Notes: generated by a model not told the origin, from the sequence alone. 64,000 nt of DNA from Planotetraspora silvatica (GCF_016863315.1 NZ_BOOQ01000056.1:26091-90090); one strand, 5' to 3'. Shown: positions 1-10,297, counted from the stretch's first letter. Program-made: numbers and translations.

Positions 1-2103
1 CTCCTGGTACAGCCTCTCGCCGTAGTCCTTGGCTGTGCGGGTGACCGAGGCCTGTGTGTCGAACCAGTAGCGCGCGCCGTCCACGTAGACGAAGGTCGCT
101 CGGTCGGTGAGGACGTGCAGCGCGGAGCCGAAGTTGCCGACGACGTCGCCGGGGATGGCCACGCCGAGCCAGAGGTTCTGCTGTTCGACGCCCTTGTGCT
201 GTTTGGTCAGCGTCGGTGCGGCCCCGAGGAACAGCGTCCTGGCGAGGCGCCGCGTCAGGGCGCGCTTGCCGAAGACGGTGCGCTCCTTGTCGATCTGCAC
301 GGGGGTCGCCGTCTCGCTGTCGACGTCGGTCTCGAGCACGGTCTTCCAGTTGTCCTGGAGGTACTGCGTGAGCTCGCTCGCCACCGCCGGGTCGTTCAGC
401 GGGACCGACCCCGGCATGATCAGCGGCCCGGCGTCCTGCGCCACCCAGAGCTTGTGGATCACTGTGCTCATCAGCCGCAGCACGCCACGGGTCCGCTGGA
501 ACCGGTCCAGGGTCGACCAGTCCTCATACAGGCGGTCGAACAGCTCAGGGTGGATGGGGTAGGCATTGGCGATTCGCTGCTCGTACGACGTCTCCGAGCA
601 CTCCCGGGGGAACTCGCCCTTGTGGTCGTTGTAGAACTTCCAGAACTGCTTGGCGATCGCCCCGATCTCGGCCTTGGCCCTGGCATCGGGCTCCTCGAAC
701 AGCCGCCGCCGTACGATCTCAAACGACTCATGCGCCCGGGCCGGCTGCCACTGCTGCGCAACGCGTCGGATCACGTTCTGCAAGCGGTCCAGCGCTGCCT
801 GGCCGTTGACGCCACCAACCTCGAGTGCGCTACCCATGATCGCGTCCTCCGTCTCACCGTGGCTCGAGGCGGGGATGGAGACGACGAGCAGCGCGCCCGG
901 AACGGCCTTGACCTGCTCGGAGATGGTCTGCGCGAACGTGAACTGGGTGTCGAAGGTCCCGGCGGGGAGGTCATCGCGCCCGTAGAGCTGCCGGGCGTAG
1001 GCGACCCACTCATCGATGAGGATCAGACACGGTGAATAGCGCGCGATGACCTCGCGTAGCGCGTCCCCCGGGTTGGTGTGCGCCTCGTCGGCGACTCTGA
1101 CCATCTCGTACGCCTCACGGCCACCGAGTTGCCAGGCCAGCTCTCCCCAGAGGGTGTGGGCATGTGTGCCGTCGTTCTTGACCTTGCCCGCCGCCGGGTC
1201 GATGTGGTTGCCGACGAGCGCGGCCCGGTTGACTTTCCCACCGACCGCGCTGGTGTCGATGTCCCCCAGCAGGTCGACGACCTCCTGCGGGAACTCGTGC
1301 ATCGGCGTGCCGGAGAACATGTGCCACAACGCCAGCATCGAGTGGGTCTTGCCGCCGCCGAAGTTGGTCTGCAGGTTCCAGACCGGGGTGGCGTTCATGT
1401 CGCCGCCGACCCGGGCGACTGCCTTTCGAAGGAGATCCTGCAGACCCTCGGTGAGGTACGTACGGCGGAAGAACTGGACCGGGTCGGTGTACTCCTCGCT
1501 GCTGCTCTCCCCGATCGACACCATGTGCAGGTCGGCGGCGAACTCGGCGGCGTCCAGCTTGCCCGCGGCCACATCCGGGTGCGGGTTGATGATCTCCCGC
1601 CACGGCTTCAACCCGTTGGCTTCGATCGTGGGCATGGATGTGACGGCACTGGAGGCCTTACGGGTCTCGCTGTCGTAAAGGCTGCGCTGGTGGTCCAGCC
1701 GCAGCTTGCGCACCTCCTCCGCCCGATCCATCGCACCGACGGCGGTCAGCAGCCGCTCCATCGTGTCGAGGCCCCGGTAGGTGTCGTCAGCGGAGAACGG
1801 CTTGGTGTGCGCCCACTTGTTGCCGACCTCTTTCAGCTCGCCGGCGAAATTCTGCTCCACCCGCGAAAGCCGGTCCTTGAAGACTCGCCACTCCTCGACG
1901 ATGACCCGCAGCAGGAACCGCACGTCGGTCTTCTCGTAGACCTTGTTCGTCCCGTGCTTCGCCGCGTCCCGCGCCTGAAGGACCTCCACCCAGTCCTTAC
2001 TGCCGGGCATGGCCATGTCCATCATCATGTCGACGAAGGGCTCCAGCCCCGCCCCGAGGACTTCCAGCCCGCGGCCGATCCTGTCCCTGTTGCTGAGTGC
2101 CAT
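1..2103 (-). CDS. Swt1-HEPN / DUF499 ATPase, 3' end outside window
   Basis: The reading frame is open from an ATG at 2103 to the window edge, giving 701 codons with the C-terminus missing. Residues 1-110 match the Swt1-type HEPN domain that precedes DUF499 ATPases (start RDRIGRGLEVLGAGLEPF). In the usual R-x4-H position it reads EVGNKWAH, so the conserved Arg is Gly94 and RNase activity there is doubtful. A Walker A motif (NFGGGKTHS) lies near residues 247-255, and an ILIDEW Walker B-like strand follows. DUF499 proteins (COG1483) are large ATPases of prokaryotic defence loci. The gene starts five bases after the stop of the DUF1156 methylase, with a GAGGA ribosome-binding site inside that gene, so the three-gene set is co-transcribed. 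The role is inferred as the motor or switch of a methylation-linked anti-phage system. Confidence 0.85.
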   Translation of the reverse strand, partial: MALSNRDRIGRGLEVLGAGLEPFVDMMMDMAMPGSKDWVEVLQARDAAKHGTNKVYEKTDVRFLLRVIVEEWRVFKDRLSRVEQNFAGELKEVGNKWAHTKPFSADDTYRGLDTMERLLTAVGAMDRAEEVRKLRLDHQRSLYDSETRKASSAVTSMPTIEANGLKPWREIINPHPDVAAGKLDAAEFAADLHMVSIGESSSEEYTDPVQFFRRTYLTEGLQDLLRKAVARVGGDMNATPVWNLQTNFGGGKTHSMLALWHMFSGTPMHEFPQEVVDLLGDIDTSAVGGKVNRAALVGNHIDPAAGKVKNDGTHAHTLWGELAWQLGGREAYEMVRVADEAHTNPGDALREVIARYSPCLILIDEWVAYARQLYGRDDLPAGTFDTQFTFAQTISEQVKAVPGALLVVSIPASSHGETEDAIMGSALEVGGVNGQAALDRLQNVIRRVAQQWQPARAHESFEIVRRRLFEEPDARAKAEIGAIAKQFWKFYNDHKGEFPRECSETSYEQRIANAYPIHPELFDRLYEDWSTLDRFQRTRGVLRLMSTVIHKLWVAQDAGPLIMPGSVPLNDPAVASELTQYLQDNWKTVLETDVDSETATPVQIDKERTVFGKRALTRRLARTLFLGAAPTLTKQHKGVEQQNLWLGVAIPGDVVGNFGSALHVLTDRATFVYVDGARYWFDTQASVTRTAKDYGERLYQE

Positions 2104-2108
2104 CGTGG

Positions 2109-4898
2109 TCAGTCCTCTTCGGGGGTAAGGTCGAGGGTCTGCTGCGTGTTCATGATTGGTACGGCGGTGCGGGACGCCTTCTCGATCTCCGACCAAGCCG
2201 AGCCGAGCCCGTTGAAGAGCAGAGCGGTTTGGGCCCAGTTGCGCCGCTCGCAGATCGAGAAGAGCAGATAGGCAAGCTCCTTGGCTGTGTCGAGGTCGAC
2301 CCGGCTCTTGGCGGCGGCCATCAGCTGCCCGGCAGCCTCGATGCCCTGCTCGTCGAGTCGCTTAGCTAGGTGCATGGCCACTTCCCAGACCGAGATCCGA
2401 TCATCGGCCAACGGGTCGTAGGTTTCGGGCAATTCGCCGGGACTCAAGAGCTGCACGATCCCAGCTCGTGCCTTGAGCACGCCAGAGCGGTCAAGCCCCG
2501 CCACGGAAGTGTCCAAGGCCTTGGACAGCGTCTCAGCCTGTCCGTACTTGCCCTCGTCGAAGCCGTGGGTCTCAAACCACTTGATGCAGAATCGGGTGTC
2601 CGAATCGAAGTCGCCCTCCTGCTCAGAAAGCACCTCAGCCAGGATCTGGTTGATCAGGATTAGCGCCGCCCGCACGCTCATCGGAGAGCCATCCGATTCG
2701 GTCACCCGGGCATAGCGAGAAAATACCGCCATCCCGGGTCCAATCGCCGCCTGCGCTAAGTCCACCGGAGCGATCCCACCCTGCTGCACTTCCTTTAACG
2801 CACCGGGGAGCTCCGCTTTAAGCGTGTTGATCAACGCTCGTCGGTCGATTACGCCCGCATCTTCCGGGCGAGGCCGACACGCAAGAACAACCGATGAAGC
2901 GAGCGCGTTGCTGACCATGCCACGCATACGTGTTGCCATCTCGGTCCGCATAGGCCACGTGGCCGTAATCGCCCAGCCAGAACGAATCATTCCCTCCAGC
3001 AGGGTCTCCCAGCCAGTTGACGCCTCGCCAACGTCATCACTCTCTGCCTGTTTGAATGCATAAAAGACTGTCGTTGGGTAGAGAACAATGGCCTCTCGCC
3101 GAATGCTGCTAAAGACCTGCCGGAATCCTTCCTCGAAGAATTGAGTAGCCTGTTCTTTACCGCCTCGCCGATACTGATCCGCAACGAGCTCTCCTGATTT
3201 TGGTGTCAGGAGTGTTCCGAGCAGGTCAGAGAAGACGTCCCCAAGCGAGCGACGCAACCAGACGTAGAAGAAGTCAGAGAGATCCGCATACGCAACATTG
3301 TCATAGTATGGCGGATCAGTCGATATAATGACATTTGAGTAGTCTCTTTTGGTGGCATCCCACTGAGAAGCGACGGCCAGACCGAGTCCAGGTACGCCCC
3401 CGAGAACCTTGCAAACCCCATCGATGATGCCCGACCAATCCCCGCCTGCTCCGGCATATGGAGAGACTTCCGCGAAGTCCCAAACCATTGGGATTGCCTG
3501 TCGGCCAAACGCCTGGGCGCTCTTGTCAGCATCAGGCCGCCAACGAGCCTGTGTGCAATGAAATACAGCAGCTTTACTTGCAGCTAATGCCAGATATAGA
3601 GCAGCGGAGTCAGCATAAGCTACCGCACCGGTTCCTCCATGAACGAGGGAATCGCCATGGGGAATCTCCGCAGCAAGGGCATCAGCAAGAATATTTTGCC
3701 GAGCCTCACCAACGAGGCTATTGAGAGTAGTAAGCATGACGAGTTGACGGTTGGTGAACAGGTCTGCCCACTCGGTCATCCCGTAGCCCTGCACACGAAA
3801 ACCGAGAGCTTGATCCGGAAGCTCTCCATCGGGCACATCGTTTGGCCGTTCGACCTTAGCGACCTGCTCATGCTCGTCAGTTGGGGCCAGGTAGTAGCGC
3901 ATCCGAGGGCCTTCAGCGGCAATGGCCATAAGCTGAGCGTCCATCCGCCCTGCTTTGCCCTCAGCGCGGATATAGGTTAGCGGAACCGGGGTGTTGCAAA
4001 TCATGCACACGCCACCGTTACGGCCAACAACTCCTTCCCGAGGCTGTCCCTTAGGGCCGCGGATTTCGAAACGTACACGCTTGCCTTCCACGACCGGTTC
4101 AACGTAGCGCTCCTTGCCCTTCTTCTTTCCAAGCCAGAAGGAGTGGACCAGCGGCATGGTGCCACCACAAGCTGGGTTAGGGCATGTGACCGTACGTGCC
4201 CAGATCCAGGCGATGACGTTAGCTTCGGTGCCATCCTCCAGCTTCGCCTTCGGGTAAAGGTGACCGATGCGCTTCTCCGTCTCGTCACGCATCCACTGAC
4301 CGTAGCGACGAACGTCCTCGGCAAGGCCCGTCGCTCCAGGCCAGTCACCCATCCGCGATTCGGCAGCCCCGGGGAACACCGGCGGCTGCCCCGCCCACTT
4401 CGGGGGGATCTCGATGAGGGCCTTGTTGATAAGGACCGGGACCGGGTTCAAGTCGGAGGCATGAGCCTCCAGGCCGAGCCGCTGGGCTTCCAGCGGGATC
4501 GAGCCGCCACCCGCGAACGGGTCGAGGATGGGCGGCGGGTTTCCCTCGCAGGACTTCATGATTTCGGCGTGGGCCTCTTCGTACAACGCCTTGTCATTGA
4601 CGTTGTCCCAGTCGACCAGTCGCTCGATGATGTTGAAGAGCCTCTTGCGCTCTAGGAGCACGTCTTCATCAGAAGGGAACTCGTCCGGACGCGAGGACGG
4701 GTCGTCCACGAGTTGTGCGAAGAGCACAGCCCTGCAGGCAGCCAGCGGGCGGCGAGCCCACCACAGGTGGAGCGTGGACGGGTGGCCATGCCTGATCGAC
4801 TTCTCACGAGCCGACTGCTTGTTGATCTCCTCCAGCGGCAGCGCGACCTCGATCAGCTTCTTGCGGGGGGTGCCGTTCGATCCGGTCCCACTGCTCAT
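2109..4898 (-). CDS. DUF1156 adenine-specific DNA methyltransferase with Zn ribbon
   Basis: A 929-aa protein of the COG1743 family. The start was set at 4898 because this ATG overlaps the helicase stop (ATGA) and has a GGAGGAG site 7 bases upstream; an ATG at 4922 lacks such a site. The DUF1156 N-terminus is clear (KLIEVALPLEEINKQS, HLWWARRPL). The SAM-binding motif DPFAGGG is near residues 126-132 and the catalytic DPPYY near 528-532, in the order of class beta or gamma N6-adenine methylases. Two CxxC-type knuckles (CPNPAC near 239, CMIC near 298) form the inserted Zn ribbon. It would methylate adenines in host DNA, marking self for the neighbouring helicase and ATPase. The first two genes of the cassette share 4 bp, so translation is coupled. 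Confidence 0.92.
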   Translation of the reverse strand: MSSGTGSNGTPRKKLIEVALPLEEINKQSAREKSIRHGHPSTLHLWWARRPLAACRAVLFAQLVDDPSSRPDEFPSDEDVLLERKRLFNIIERLVDWDNVNDKALYEEAHAEIMKSCEGNPPPILDPFAGGGSIPLEAQRLGLEAHASDLNPVPVLINKALIEIPPKWAGQPPVFPGAAESRMGDWPGATGLAEDVRRYGQWMRDETEKRIGHLYPKAKLEDGTEANVIAWIWARTVTCPNPACGGTMPLVHSFWLGKKKGKERYVEPVVEGKRVRFEIRGPKGQPREGVVGRNGGVCMICNTPVPLTYIRAEGKAGRMDAQLMAIAAEGPRMRYYLAPTDEHEQVAKVERPNDVPDGELPDQALGFRVQGYGMTEWADLFTNRQLVMLTTLNSLVGEARQNILADALAAEIPHGDSLVHGGTGAVAYADSAALYLALAASKAAVFHCTQARWRPDADKSAQAFGRQAIPMVWDFAEVSPYAGAGGDWSGIIDGVCKVLGGVPGLGLAVASQWDATKRDYSNVIISTDPPYYDNVAYADLSDFFYVWLRRSLGDVFSDLLGTLLTPKSGELVADQYRRGGKEQATQFFEEGFRQVFSSIRREAIVLYPTTVFYAFKQAESDDVGEASTGWETLLEGMIRSGWAITATWPMRTEMATRMRGMVSNALASSVVLACRPRPEDAGVIDRRALINTLKAELPGALKEVQQGGIAPVDLAQAAIGPGMAVFSRYARVTESDGSPMSVRAALILINQILAEVLSEQEGDFDSDTRFCIKWFETHGFDEGKYGQAETLSKALDTSVAGLDRSGVLKARAGIVQLLSPGELPETYDPLADDRISVWEVAMHLAKRLDEQGIEAAGQLMAAAKSRVDLDTAKELAYLLFSICERRNWAQTALLFNGLGSAWSEIEKASRTAVPIMNTQQTLDLTPEED

Positions 4899-7800
4899 AC
4901 CGGTGCTCCTCCTCGTGCCCATTCCTTGTTCCAGTCGCCAACCAGGTCGGTTGCGGAGAAATCGCCGAAATCAACATCCCTGAAGGGATCGGCGACGTAC
5001 CGCACCTCGTCACGCTTCGCTCCGTCCGGATGCACACTTACGAGCGCAAGCCGGAAGTTGGAGCCCGAGTTCTTACCTGTCAGGACTTCCGTGCGTGTGA
5101 CGTGGAAGTCCGGCGCGCCGTTTACACGGCCTTTAATTTCGATGAAGATCCAGTGGTCGTCGACGGTCCGAGACCGGACGTCGAAGCCGGGGTTGCTGTG
5201 CGGCATCTCCTCCGGAAGCCGGCCGAGCTTGCGCTCCTCGGCCAGCACGCGCTCGACCGCACGGCGCTCCACGGCAGCCGTCTCACGCGCGTACGCCTCC
5301 ACCGGGCCGGTACGCAGGCCCATCAGCCGGTCCAGCAGACCCTGCGGCACGACCAGCGCGGCCCCGGCCACCGTCGGTGCTTTGACCTGCAGAAGCTGGG
5401 CCTGGTCGAGGTCGGCCATCCGGCGCTCCAGCCGGGCCTCCAGCGCCCGTGCGCGTTTCTCGGCGGTCTCCGGCCGGATCTTCAGCACCTTGCCTGCCAG
5501 CTCGGCGTCGAGCAGGTCGGCATGCCGGGTGTCCCAGTAGTTGATCTCCTGGAGGAGGCGCTGCCGTACCAGAGAGCGAGTGCGCGCGGTCTGGGCGGCG
5601 AGGCGCTCGCGAAGCTCGCCGATGAACGTGGCGAGTCCGTGCTCGACGGCCCAAGCGACCGCGACGTCCTCCACCCCGCCGGCCAGCCAGTCCTCCCCCA
5701 GCACCGCACCGACAGCGGCACGTTCCTGCTCGGTCGCGGGCGCGTAGTCCAGGTACGGCGCGGCCCCGGCCGTACGTGCCGAAGCTGGGCCGATCTCCAC
5801 GAAGTCGAAGCGCTTGGCGATGACGCGTGCGTCGCCGTCAGCGACCTCCTGGGAGACCGCGACCAGCAGGTGCGGCTCTTCCCCCACGTCGCGCCTGTCG
5901 ACCAGCACCGCGCCCTGTTTGAGCTGCGTGCCGTACCGCTCGATGACCAGCGAGACCACCGCGTCGAGCAGCGGGTGGCCGGGGGCGAGCAGGTCGGCGC
6001 GGGGCCGGCCGGCGGGCCGCACCAGGTCTCGGTCGAACGTGACGCGCTCGTAGCGCCGCAGGACCGGGACGCCCACCCTGATCTGGCGGTCGTGCTCGAC
6101 CAGGTCGCCCGGCACATGCGTGATCTCGTAGCGGCCCGACTCCCGCTCGGAGATGCGCCCGCCGAGCAGCTTGAACGCCGCGAGGAAGAACGCCTTGACG
6201 TAGTGCGGCTGCAGGCGGCGGGCGCGGGCCTCCTCCATGCGCAGCCGCCACGCGGCCACGTCGCTCTCGTCGAGCTTGTGATGCGCCAGCGACCGCTCGG
6301 CCATCAGCTTGTCCAGGCCCTCGCCGACGGAGGAGTCGATGACCTGGTTGAGCCGGTCGCGGACTTCCGGCCGGTCGCCGTACTGGATGGCCTCCATGAG
6401 GAGCTTGCGCAGCGGCTCGCCCTGGAACGCCTCGCCGAGGACGTCGAAGACCTTCCCCTTGTACGCGCGGCGCTGCTCGTCGATTTTGTCGAGGATGCGT
6501 ACGAATACGGCGCCTTCGCGGGTGTCGGCGGCGACGAGGTTCCACAGGTGGCAAACCTCGGTCTGCCCGATGCGGTGGATGCGGCCGAAGCGCTGCTCGA
6601 TCCGGTTCGGGTTCCACGGCAGGTCGTAGTTCACCATGAGATGGGCGCGCTGAAGGTTCAGTCCCTCCCCCGCCGCGTCCGTGGCGACCAGGACCTGACA
6701 GGCCTTGTCCTGGGTGAACAGCTCCTTGATGCGGCGTCGCTGGTCGCGGGAGACGCCGCCGTGGATCGCGACCACGGCTTCATCGCGGCCGATGAGACCG
6801 CGGATGCGGTCAACGAGGTATTCGAGCGTGTCCTTGTGCTCGGTGAAGACGATCAGCTTGCGTGGGCCGCCGTCGGTGTCGCGGATCAGGGCGTGGCTCT
6901 GCAGCAACTCCGACAGCTCGGTCCATTTGCGGTCGGTGCCGAGGTTTCGCACCCGGCGTGCAACCTCGACGAGGTCGGTGAGGATGCCGATCTCCTTGTC
7001 GAGCTCGGCGATGGTCTGCGCCGTCGTCGCGGCGTCGACCACGTCGTCTTCGAGCTCCTCGACGTCGGTGCTGGGCATGTCGTCGAGCTCGGTGTCCAGC
7101 TCGGTGACGTCCTTGCCGAGCAGGACGGCGAGGCGCAGCTTCAGGCGGCCATCCGGCTCGTGTCTGCCGGTGGCCAGCTCGTGGCGGAGCTGCTGGAGGC
7201 GCTTGTGGCGGCGTTCGAGCGACTTGAGAATCGCCTCGGGGCTGGAGGCGAGGCGGCGCTGGAGGACCGTGAGCGCGAAGCCGACCGTGTTGCCGCGGCG
7301 CCCCTCGCCTTGCGCGGCGAGCTGCTGGGCCTTGCCCATCTGCTCGCGGACATATTCGGTGACGACCTCGTAGAGCTCACGCTCGGCGTCGGACAGCTCG
7401 TAGGGGACGGTGTAGGCGCGGCGCTCGGGGAACAGCGGCTTGCCTTCGAAGGTGAGCAGGTCTTCCTTCACCATGCGCCGCATGAGGCCGTCGGTGTCGG
7501 CCGAGCTGATGCCCTCACGGTATTTGCCCTCGAACCGGTCGGAGTCGAGCAGGCCCATGAAGAGCTGGAAGTCGGCCTCGCTGCCGGCGTGCGGGGTCGC
7601 GGTCATCAGCAGCAGGTGGCGGGCGTGGCGGCCGAGGAGCTCCCCGAGCTGGTAGCGCTTGGTCTTCTTCAGCTCCTCGCCGAAGTAGCGAGCGGACATG
7701 CGGTGCGCCTCGTCGACCACGACCAGGTCCCAGTCGCTCTGGCTGAGCTGCTCCTGCAACTCCTCGCTGCGGGAGAGCTGATCCATCCGGGCGATCAGCA

Positions 7801-8404
7801 GAGGATGGCGCTCGAATGCGCTCTGGTCGAGCTGCTCCTCGACGAGCTGGCGGGTGAGCAGCGTGAAGCGCAGGCCGAACTTCTCGAGCAGCTCCTCCTG
7901 CCACTGCTCGACCAGGCCGCCGGGTGCGACGATCATGCAACGTTCCAGGTCGCCCCGGAGCATCAGCTCCTTGATGTAGAGCCCGGCCATGATGGTCTTT
8001 CCGGCGCCCGGGTCGTCGGCCAGAACGAAGCGCAGCGGGGACCGGTCCAGCAACTCGCCGTAGACCGCCTGGATCTGGTGCGGCAGCGGTTCGAGATCGC
8101 TCGTGGTGACGGCGAGCATGGGGTCGAAGCGCGCGGCCATACGGATGCGCAGTGCCTCGGCGGCCAGCTTGAAGAGCGCGCCGTCGCCGTCGAAGGCATA
8201 GGCGGCCGATTTCTCGCGCAGGACAAGCTGGGGCTCGTGGTCGCGGTAGAGAAGCTGGTCGGCCACGCCGCTGTCGGTGCGGTAGGTGAGGTTGACCGCG
8301 TTCGAGCCATACCACTTGACCGCGACAACGGACACGTCACCGGTCGGCGTCACTCCGCCCACGACGGCGCCCGGCGTCAGGTCTTCCAGCCTGACGCTGG
8401 TCAT
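4895..8404 (-). CDS. SNF2-like SF2 helicase with C-terminal DUF3883
   Basis: An 1169-aa DEAH helicase. Walker A is DPGAGKT at 131-137, Walker B is VVVDEAHR near 228-235, motif III is LLMTATPH, and motif VI is QRFGRIHRIGQ near residue 640. The last ~100 residues form a DUF3883 domain (GFDVRSR, then FIEIKGR), a restriction-endonuclease-like fold with the D...ExK pattern that often accompanies defence helicases. It is first of the three-gene cassette, with the methylase start overlapping its stop. The same trio of helicase, DUF1156 and DUF499 recurs in bacterial and archaeal islands. Components resemble BREX type 3 (BrxHII, PglXI, BrxC) and DISARM DrmD, but PglZ and DrmA/B/C are not in view. The function (translocating on unmodified DNA) is inferred. 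Confidence 0.9.
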   Translation of the reverse strand: MTSVRLEDLTPGAVVGGVTPTGDVSVVAVKWYGSNAVNLTYRTDSGVADQLLYRDHEPQLVLREKSAAYAFDGDGALFKLAAEALRIRMAARFDPMLAVTTSDLEPLPHQIQAVYGELLDRSPLRFVLADDPGAGKTIMAGLYIKELMLRGDLERCMIVAPGGLVEQWQEELLEKFGLRFTLLTRQLVEEQLDQSAFERHPLLIARMDQLSRSEELQEQLSQSDWDLVVVDEAHRMSARYFGEELKKTKRYQLGELLGRHARHLLLMTATPHAGSEADFQLFMGLLDSDRFEGKYREGISSADTDGLMRRMVKEDLLTFEGKPLFPERRAYTVPYELSDAERELYEVVTEYVREQMGKAQQLAAQGEGRRGNTVGFALTVLQRRLASSPEAILKSLERRHKRLQQLRHELATGRHEPDGRLKLRLAVLLGKDVTELDTELDDMPSTDVEELEDDVVDAATTAQTIAELDKEIGILTDLVEVARRVRNLGTDRKWTELSELLQSHALIRDTDGGPRKLIVFTEHKDTLEYLVDRIRGLIGRDEAVVAIHGGVSRDQRRRIKELFTQDKACQVLVATDAAGEGLNLQRAHLMVNYDLPWNPNRIEQRFGRIHRIGQTEVCHLWNLVAADTREGAVFVRILDKIDEQRRAYKGKVFDVLGEAFQGEPLRKLLMEAIQYGDRPEVRDRLNQVIDSSVGEGLDKLMAERSLAHHKLDESDVAAWRLRMEEARARRLQPHYVKAFFLAAFKLLGGRISERESGRYEITHVPGDLVEHDRQIRVGVPVLRRYERVTFDRDLVRPAGRPRADLLAPGHPLLDAVVSLVIERYGTQLKQGAVLVDRRDVGEEPHLLVAVSQEVADGDARVIAKRFDFVEIGPASARTAGAAPYLDYAPATEQERAAVGAVLGEDWLAGGVEDVAVAWAVEHGLATFIGELRERLAAQTARTRSLVRQRLLQEINYWDTRHADLLDAELAGKVLKIRPETAEKRARALEARLERRMADLDQAQLLQVKAPTVAGAALVVPQGLLDRLMGLRTGPVEAYARETAAVERRAVERVLAEERKLGRLPEEMPHSNPGFDVRSRTVDDHWIFIEIKGRVNGAPDFHVTRTEVLTGKNSGSNFRLALVSVHPDGAKRDEVRYVADPFRDVDFGDFSATDLVGDWNKEWARGGAPV

Positions 8405-8743
8405 CGGGGACTACCCAGAAGCGAGTAATGCCGATGCCTCACGATTTGGGGTGGTCCTTCCTGATCAATCAGAAGGTAGCGGACAGCTTTTGATTCAGCC
8501 TGAAAGAACTCATGAGATACGGAAATTCACATAAGTCCGTAACTGTACGACGTGTAATCAAAAAACACCGTTTAGTAACCGACGTCAATGGCCGCGCAAC
8601 ACAGGACGGCCATGGAGGGGGTCGAAAACGGAGAGCATGGACTTAAGACGCAAATAGCCTCAAGTCGCGATCACTTTACTCTGGCTTTGCCATGGGCACA
8701 AGTCTTCTGGATGTGTACTTAGTTCACCCAGTCGGCAGTCCGG
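8405..8743. other. Intergenic region upstream of the helicase cassette
   Basis: There are 339 bases without a convincing gene. The part from 8420 to 8700 is clearly more AT-rich than the flanking coding DNA and contains a TTGATT-like element reading toward the helicase near 8560. That makes it the likely promoter region for the minus-strand cassette and the 3' untranslated region of the kinase gene is at its far end. No hairpin terminator was recognised, so readthrough from the kinase cannot be excluded. Confidence 0.35.
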
Positions 8744-10297
8744 CTAGCCCATGGACAGTCGGGAGAGGCTGGCGCGGACTCGGCTCGCCTCGTGATGCTC
8801 GGAGCCATACACCCGAGTGAGGTCTTCCAGCAGGCCGGAAAGGGTTTCGCGGGCACGGCTGGCGTCACCCATGCCTAGCTCCAGCAGGCCGATCTGCCGC
8901 CGAAGCTCCATCGGACGAGGGTCCAGACTGCCGTAGAAATTTTCCTCGTCTTCCAGCAGCCGGCGCAGCCCGGCCAGTGCCTGTCCGGTCTCGCCCAGCA
9001 GCGCCTGACAGGTGGCCTCCTGCCGGCGGCAGTGCAGGACGCGCTCGTCACGGGGGCCGTGCCTCATGGCCAGATCCCGATAGAGCTCGCCGAAGGCGAC
9101 GGCCGCCTGGCGGTAATCGTTGCCCTCGAACAGCACTTCGGCCAGGTGCAGCCGGAGAGCGATCACGTCGTCGTCGACCCGGCCCAGCAGACGGCTCGCG
9201 GGCGCGACGACCGCGTCGAGCACCTCGACCGCCTGGCCGTACCGGGACTGCCGGGCCAAGGCGTCGGCCTCCTCACGCGCCCGGGCGATGTCGCCGCGGC
9301 TGAACTCCGCGTCATCGGGCTCGGCCGGGTCAGGAACCGAGACGAGCGTGACAGCCACCGGCGCCTCATCAGTGATTCGGCCGATCACCCCCGCGTACAT
9401 GCGCAGCGAACTTGGTGGCGGATCCACGTATCCGAGCATCGGAACCAGCCGGGGTGCGAACGGCACCAGCGCCGAATAGATCTCCTCGGCGTGCGCGGGC
9501 CGGTCCTCCGCACGCTTGGCCAGCAGCCGCAGGACCAGCCGGTCGAGCTCCGCCGGCACCTCCGGACGCGACTCCCGGATCGGGCGAGGAGCCTCGTTCA
9601 CCTGCCGTTCAAAGATGGCGAACTCGGTGGGACCGTCGAACAGCCGGTGTCCCGTGAGGATCTCGTGCAGGACCAGGCCGAGGGCATAGAAGTCGCTCTG
9701 CGGCCCCACCGTGGCTGCCCGGATCTGCTCGGGAGACATGTAGGCGGGCGTCCCGAGCACGGTCCCGGTCCGGGTGAGTTTGGTCAGCTCTGGGTCATGG
9801 AACATGGCCAGGCCGAAGTCGAGCACCTTGACGCCCCCGTCGGAGCCGAGCATCAGGTTGGACGGCTTGAGGTCGCGGTGAAATACGCCCCTACCGTGCG
9901 CGGCCTGGAGGACTGCGGCGACCTGGGCGGCAATGGCGGCGGCCCACGGCACAGGGAGCGGACCCTGCTCGGCCAGGACGTCCTCCACGGTGGCGCCCTC
10001 GACGTACTGCATGACGATGAACGGTCGCAGTCCGCCATTGGCATCCTCGTATACATCGGCGTCGTAGATGGCCGGGGTTCCGGGGTGCTCCAGCTTGGCC
10101 ATGATCCGCGCCTCATGGCGGAAACGCTGCTCCAAGGCCTCGTCGTGCCTACCGAAGGGAAAGCGGATCAGCTTGACGGCGACCCTGCGGTCGAGCTTCT
10201 GGTCGTAACCCACGTAGACAGCGCCCATGCCGCCCTGACCGAGCGGGAGGGCGCCCAGTTCGTAACGGCCGCAGATGATCGTCCGCCCCGCAGACAC
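8744..10297 (-). CDS. Soluble Ser/Thr protein kinase with C-terminal helical (TPR-like) region
   Basis: A 517-aa protein starting at GTG 10297 with GGGAGG five bases upstream. Residues 11-280 form a Hanks-type kinase. The glycine loop is [12 protein letters not shown], the ATP-anchoring lysine is in VAVKLI near residue 42, the catalytic loop is FHRDLKPSN (140-148), DFG is at 160-162 and SPE near 188-190. All catalytic residues are present. It has no transmembrane segment and no PASTA domains, unlike wall-linked PknB kinases. Residues 335-517 are helical and repeat-like. It follows the HTH-methylase gene by 136 bp on the same strand and precedes the helicase cassette. A kinase beside methylases recalls the Pgl system (PglW/PglX), but PglW is far larger. 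A defence role is inferred from context only. Confidence 0.85.
   Translation of the reverse strand: MSAGRTIICGRYELGALPLGQGGMGAVYVGYDQKLDRRVAVKLIRFPFGRHDEALEQRFRHEARIMAKLEHPGTPAIYDADVYEDANGGLRPFIVMQYVEGATVEDVLAEQGPLPVPWAAAIAAQVAAVLQAAHGRGVFHRDLKPSNLMLGSDGGVKVLDFGLAMFHDPELTKLTRTGTVLGTPAYMSPEQIRAATVGPQSDFYALGLVLHEILTGHRLFDGPTEFAIFERQVNEAPRPIRESRPEVPAELDRLVLRLLAKRAEDRPAHAEEIYSALVPFAPRLVPMLGYVDPPPSSLRMYAGVIGRITDEAPVAVTLVSVPDPAEPDDAEFSRGDIARAREEADALARQSRYGQAVEVLDAVVAPASRLLGRVDDDVIALRLHLAEVLFEGNDYRQAAVAFGELYRDLAMRHGPRDERVLHCRRQEATCQALLGETGQALAGLRRLLEDEENFYGSLDPRPMELRRQIGLLELGMGDASRARETLSGLLEDLTRVYGSEHHEASRVRASLSRLSMG

Noticed and set aside
1078..2271. 397-codon plus-strand frame opposite the DUF499 gene
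   Set aside because: Antisense shadow. The minus strand carries the Walker A motif and the coupled start.
5030..8428. 1132-codon plus-strand open frame opposite the helicase
   Set aside because: It is the antisense of a GC-rich gene with recognisable helicase motifs. The product is low-complexity (Leu/Val/Arg/Glu) with no motif, and it has no ribosome-binding site.
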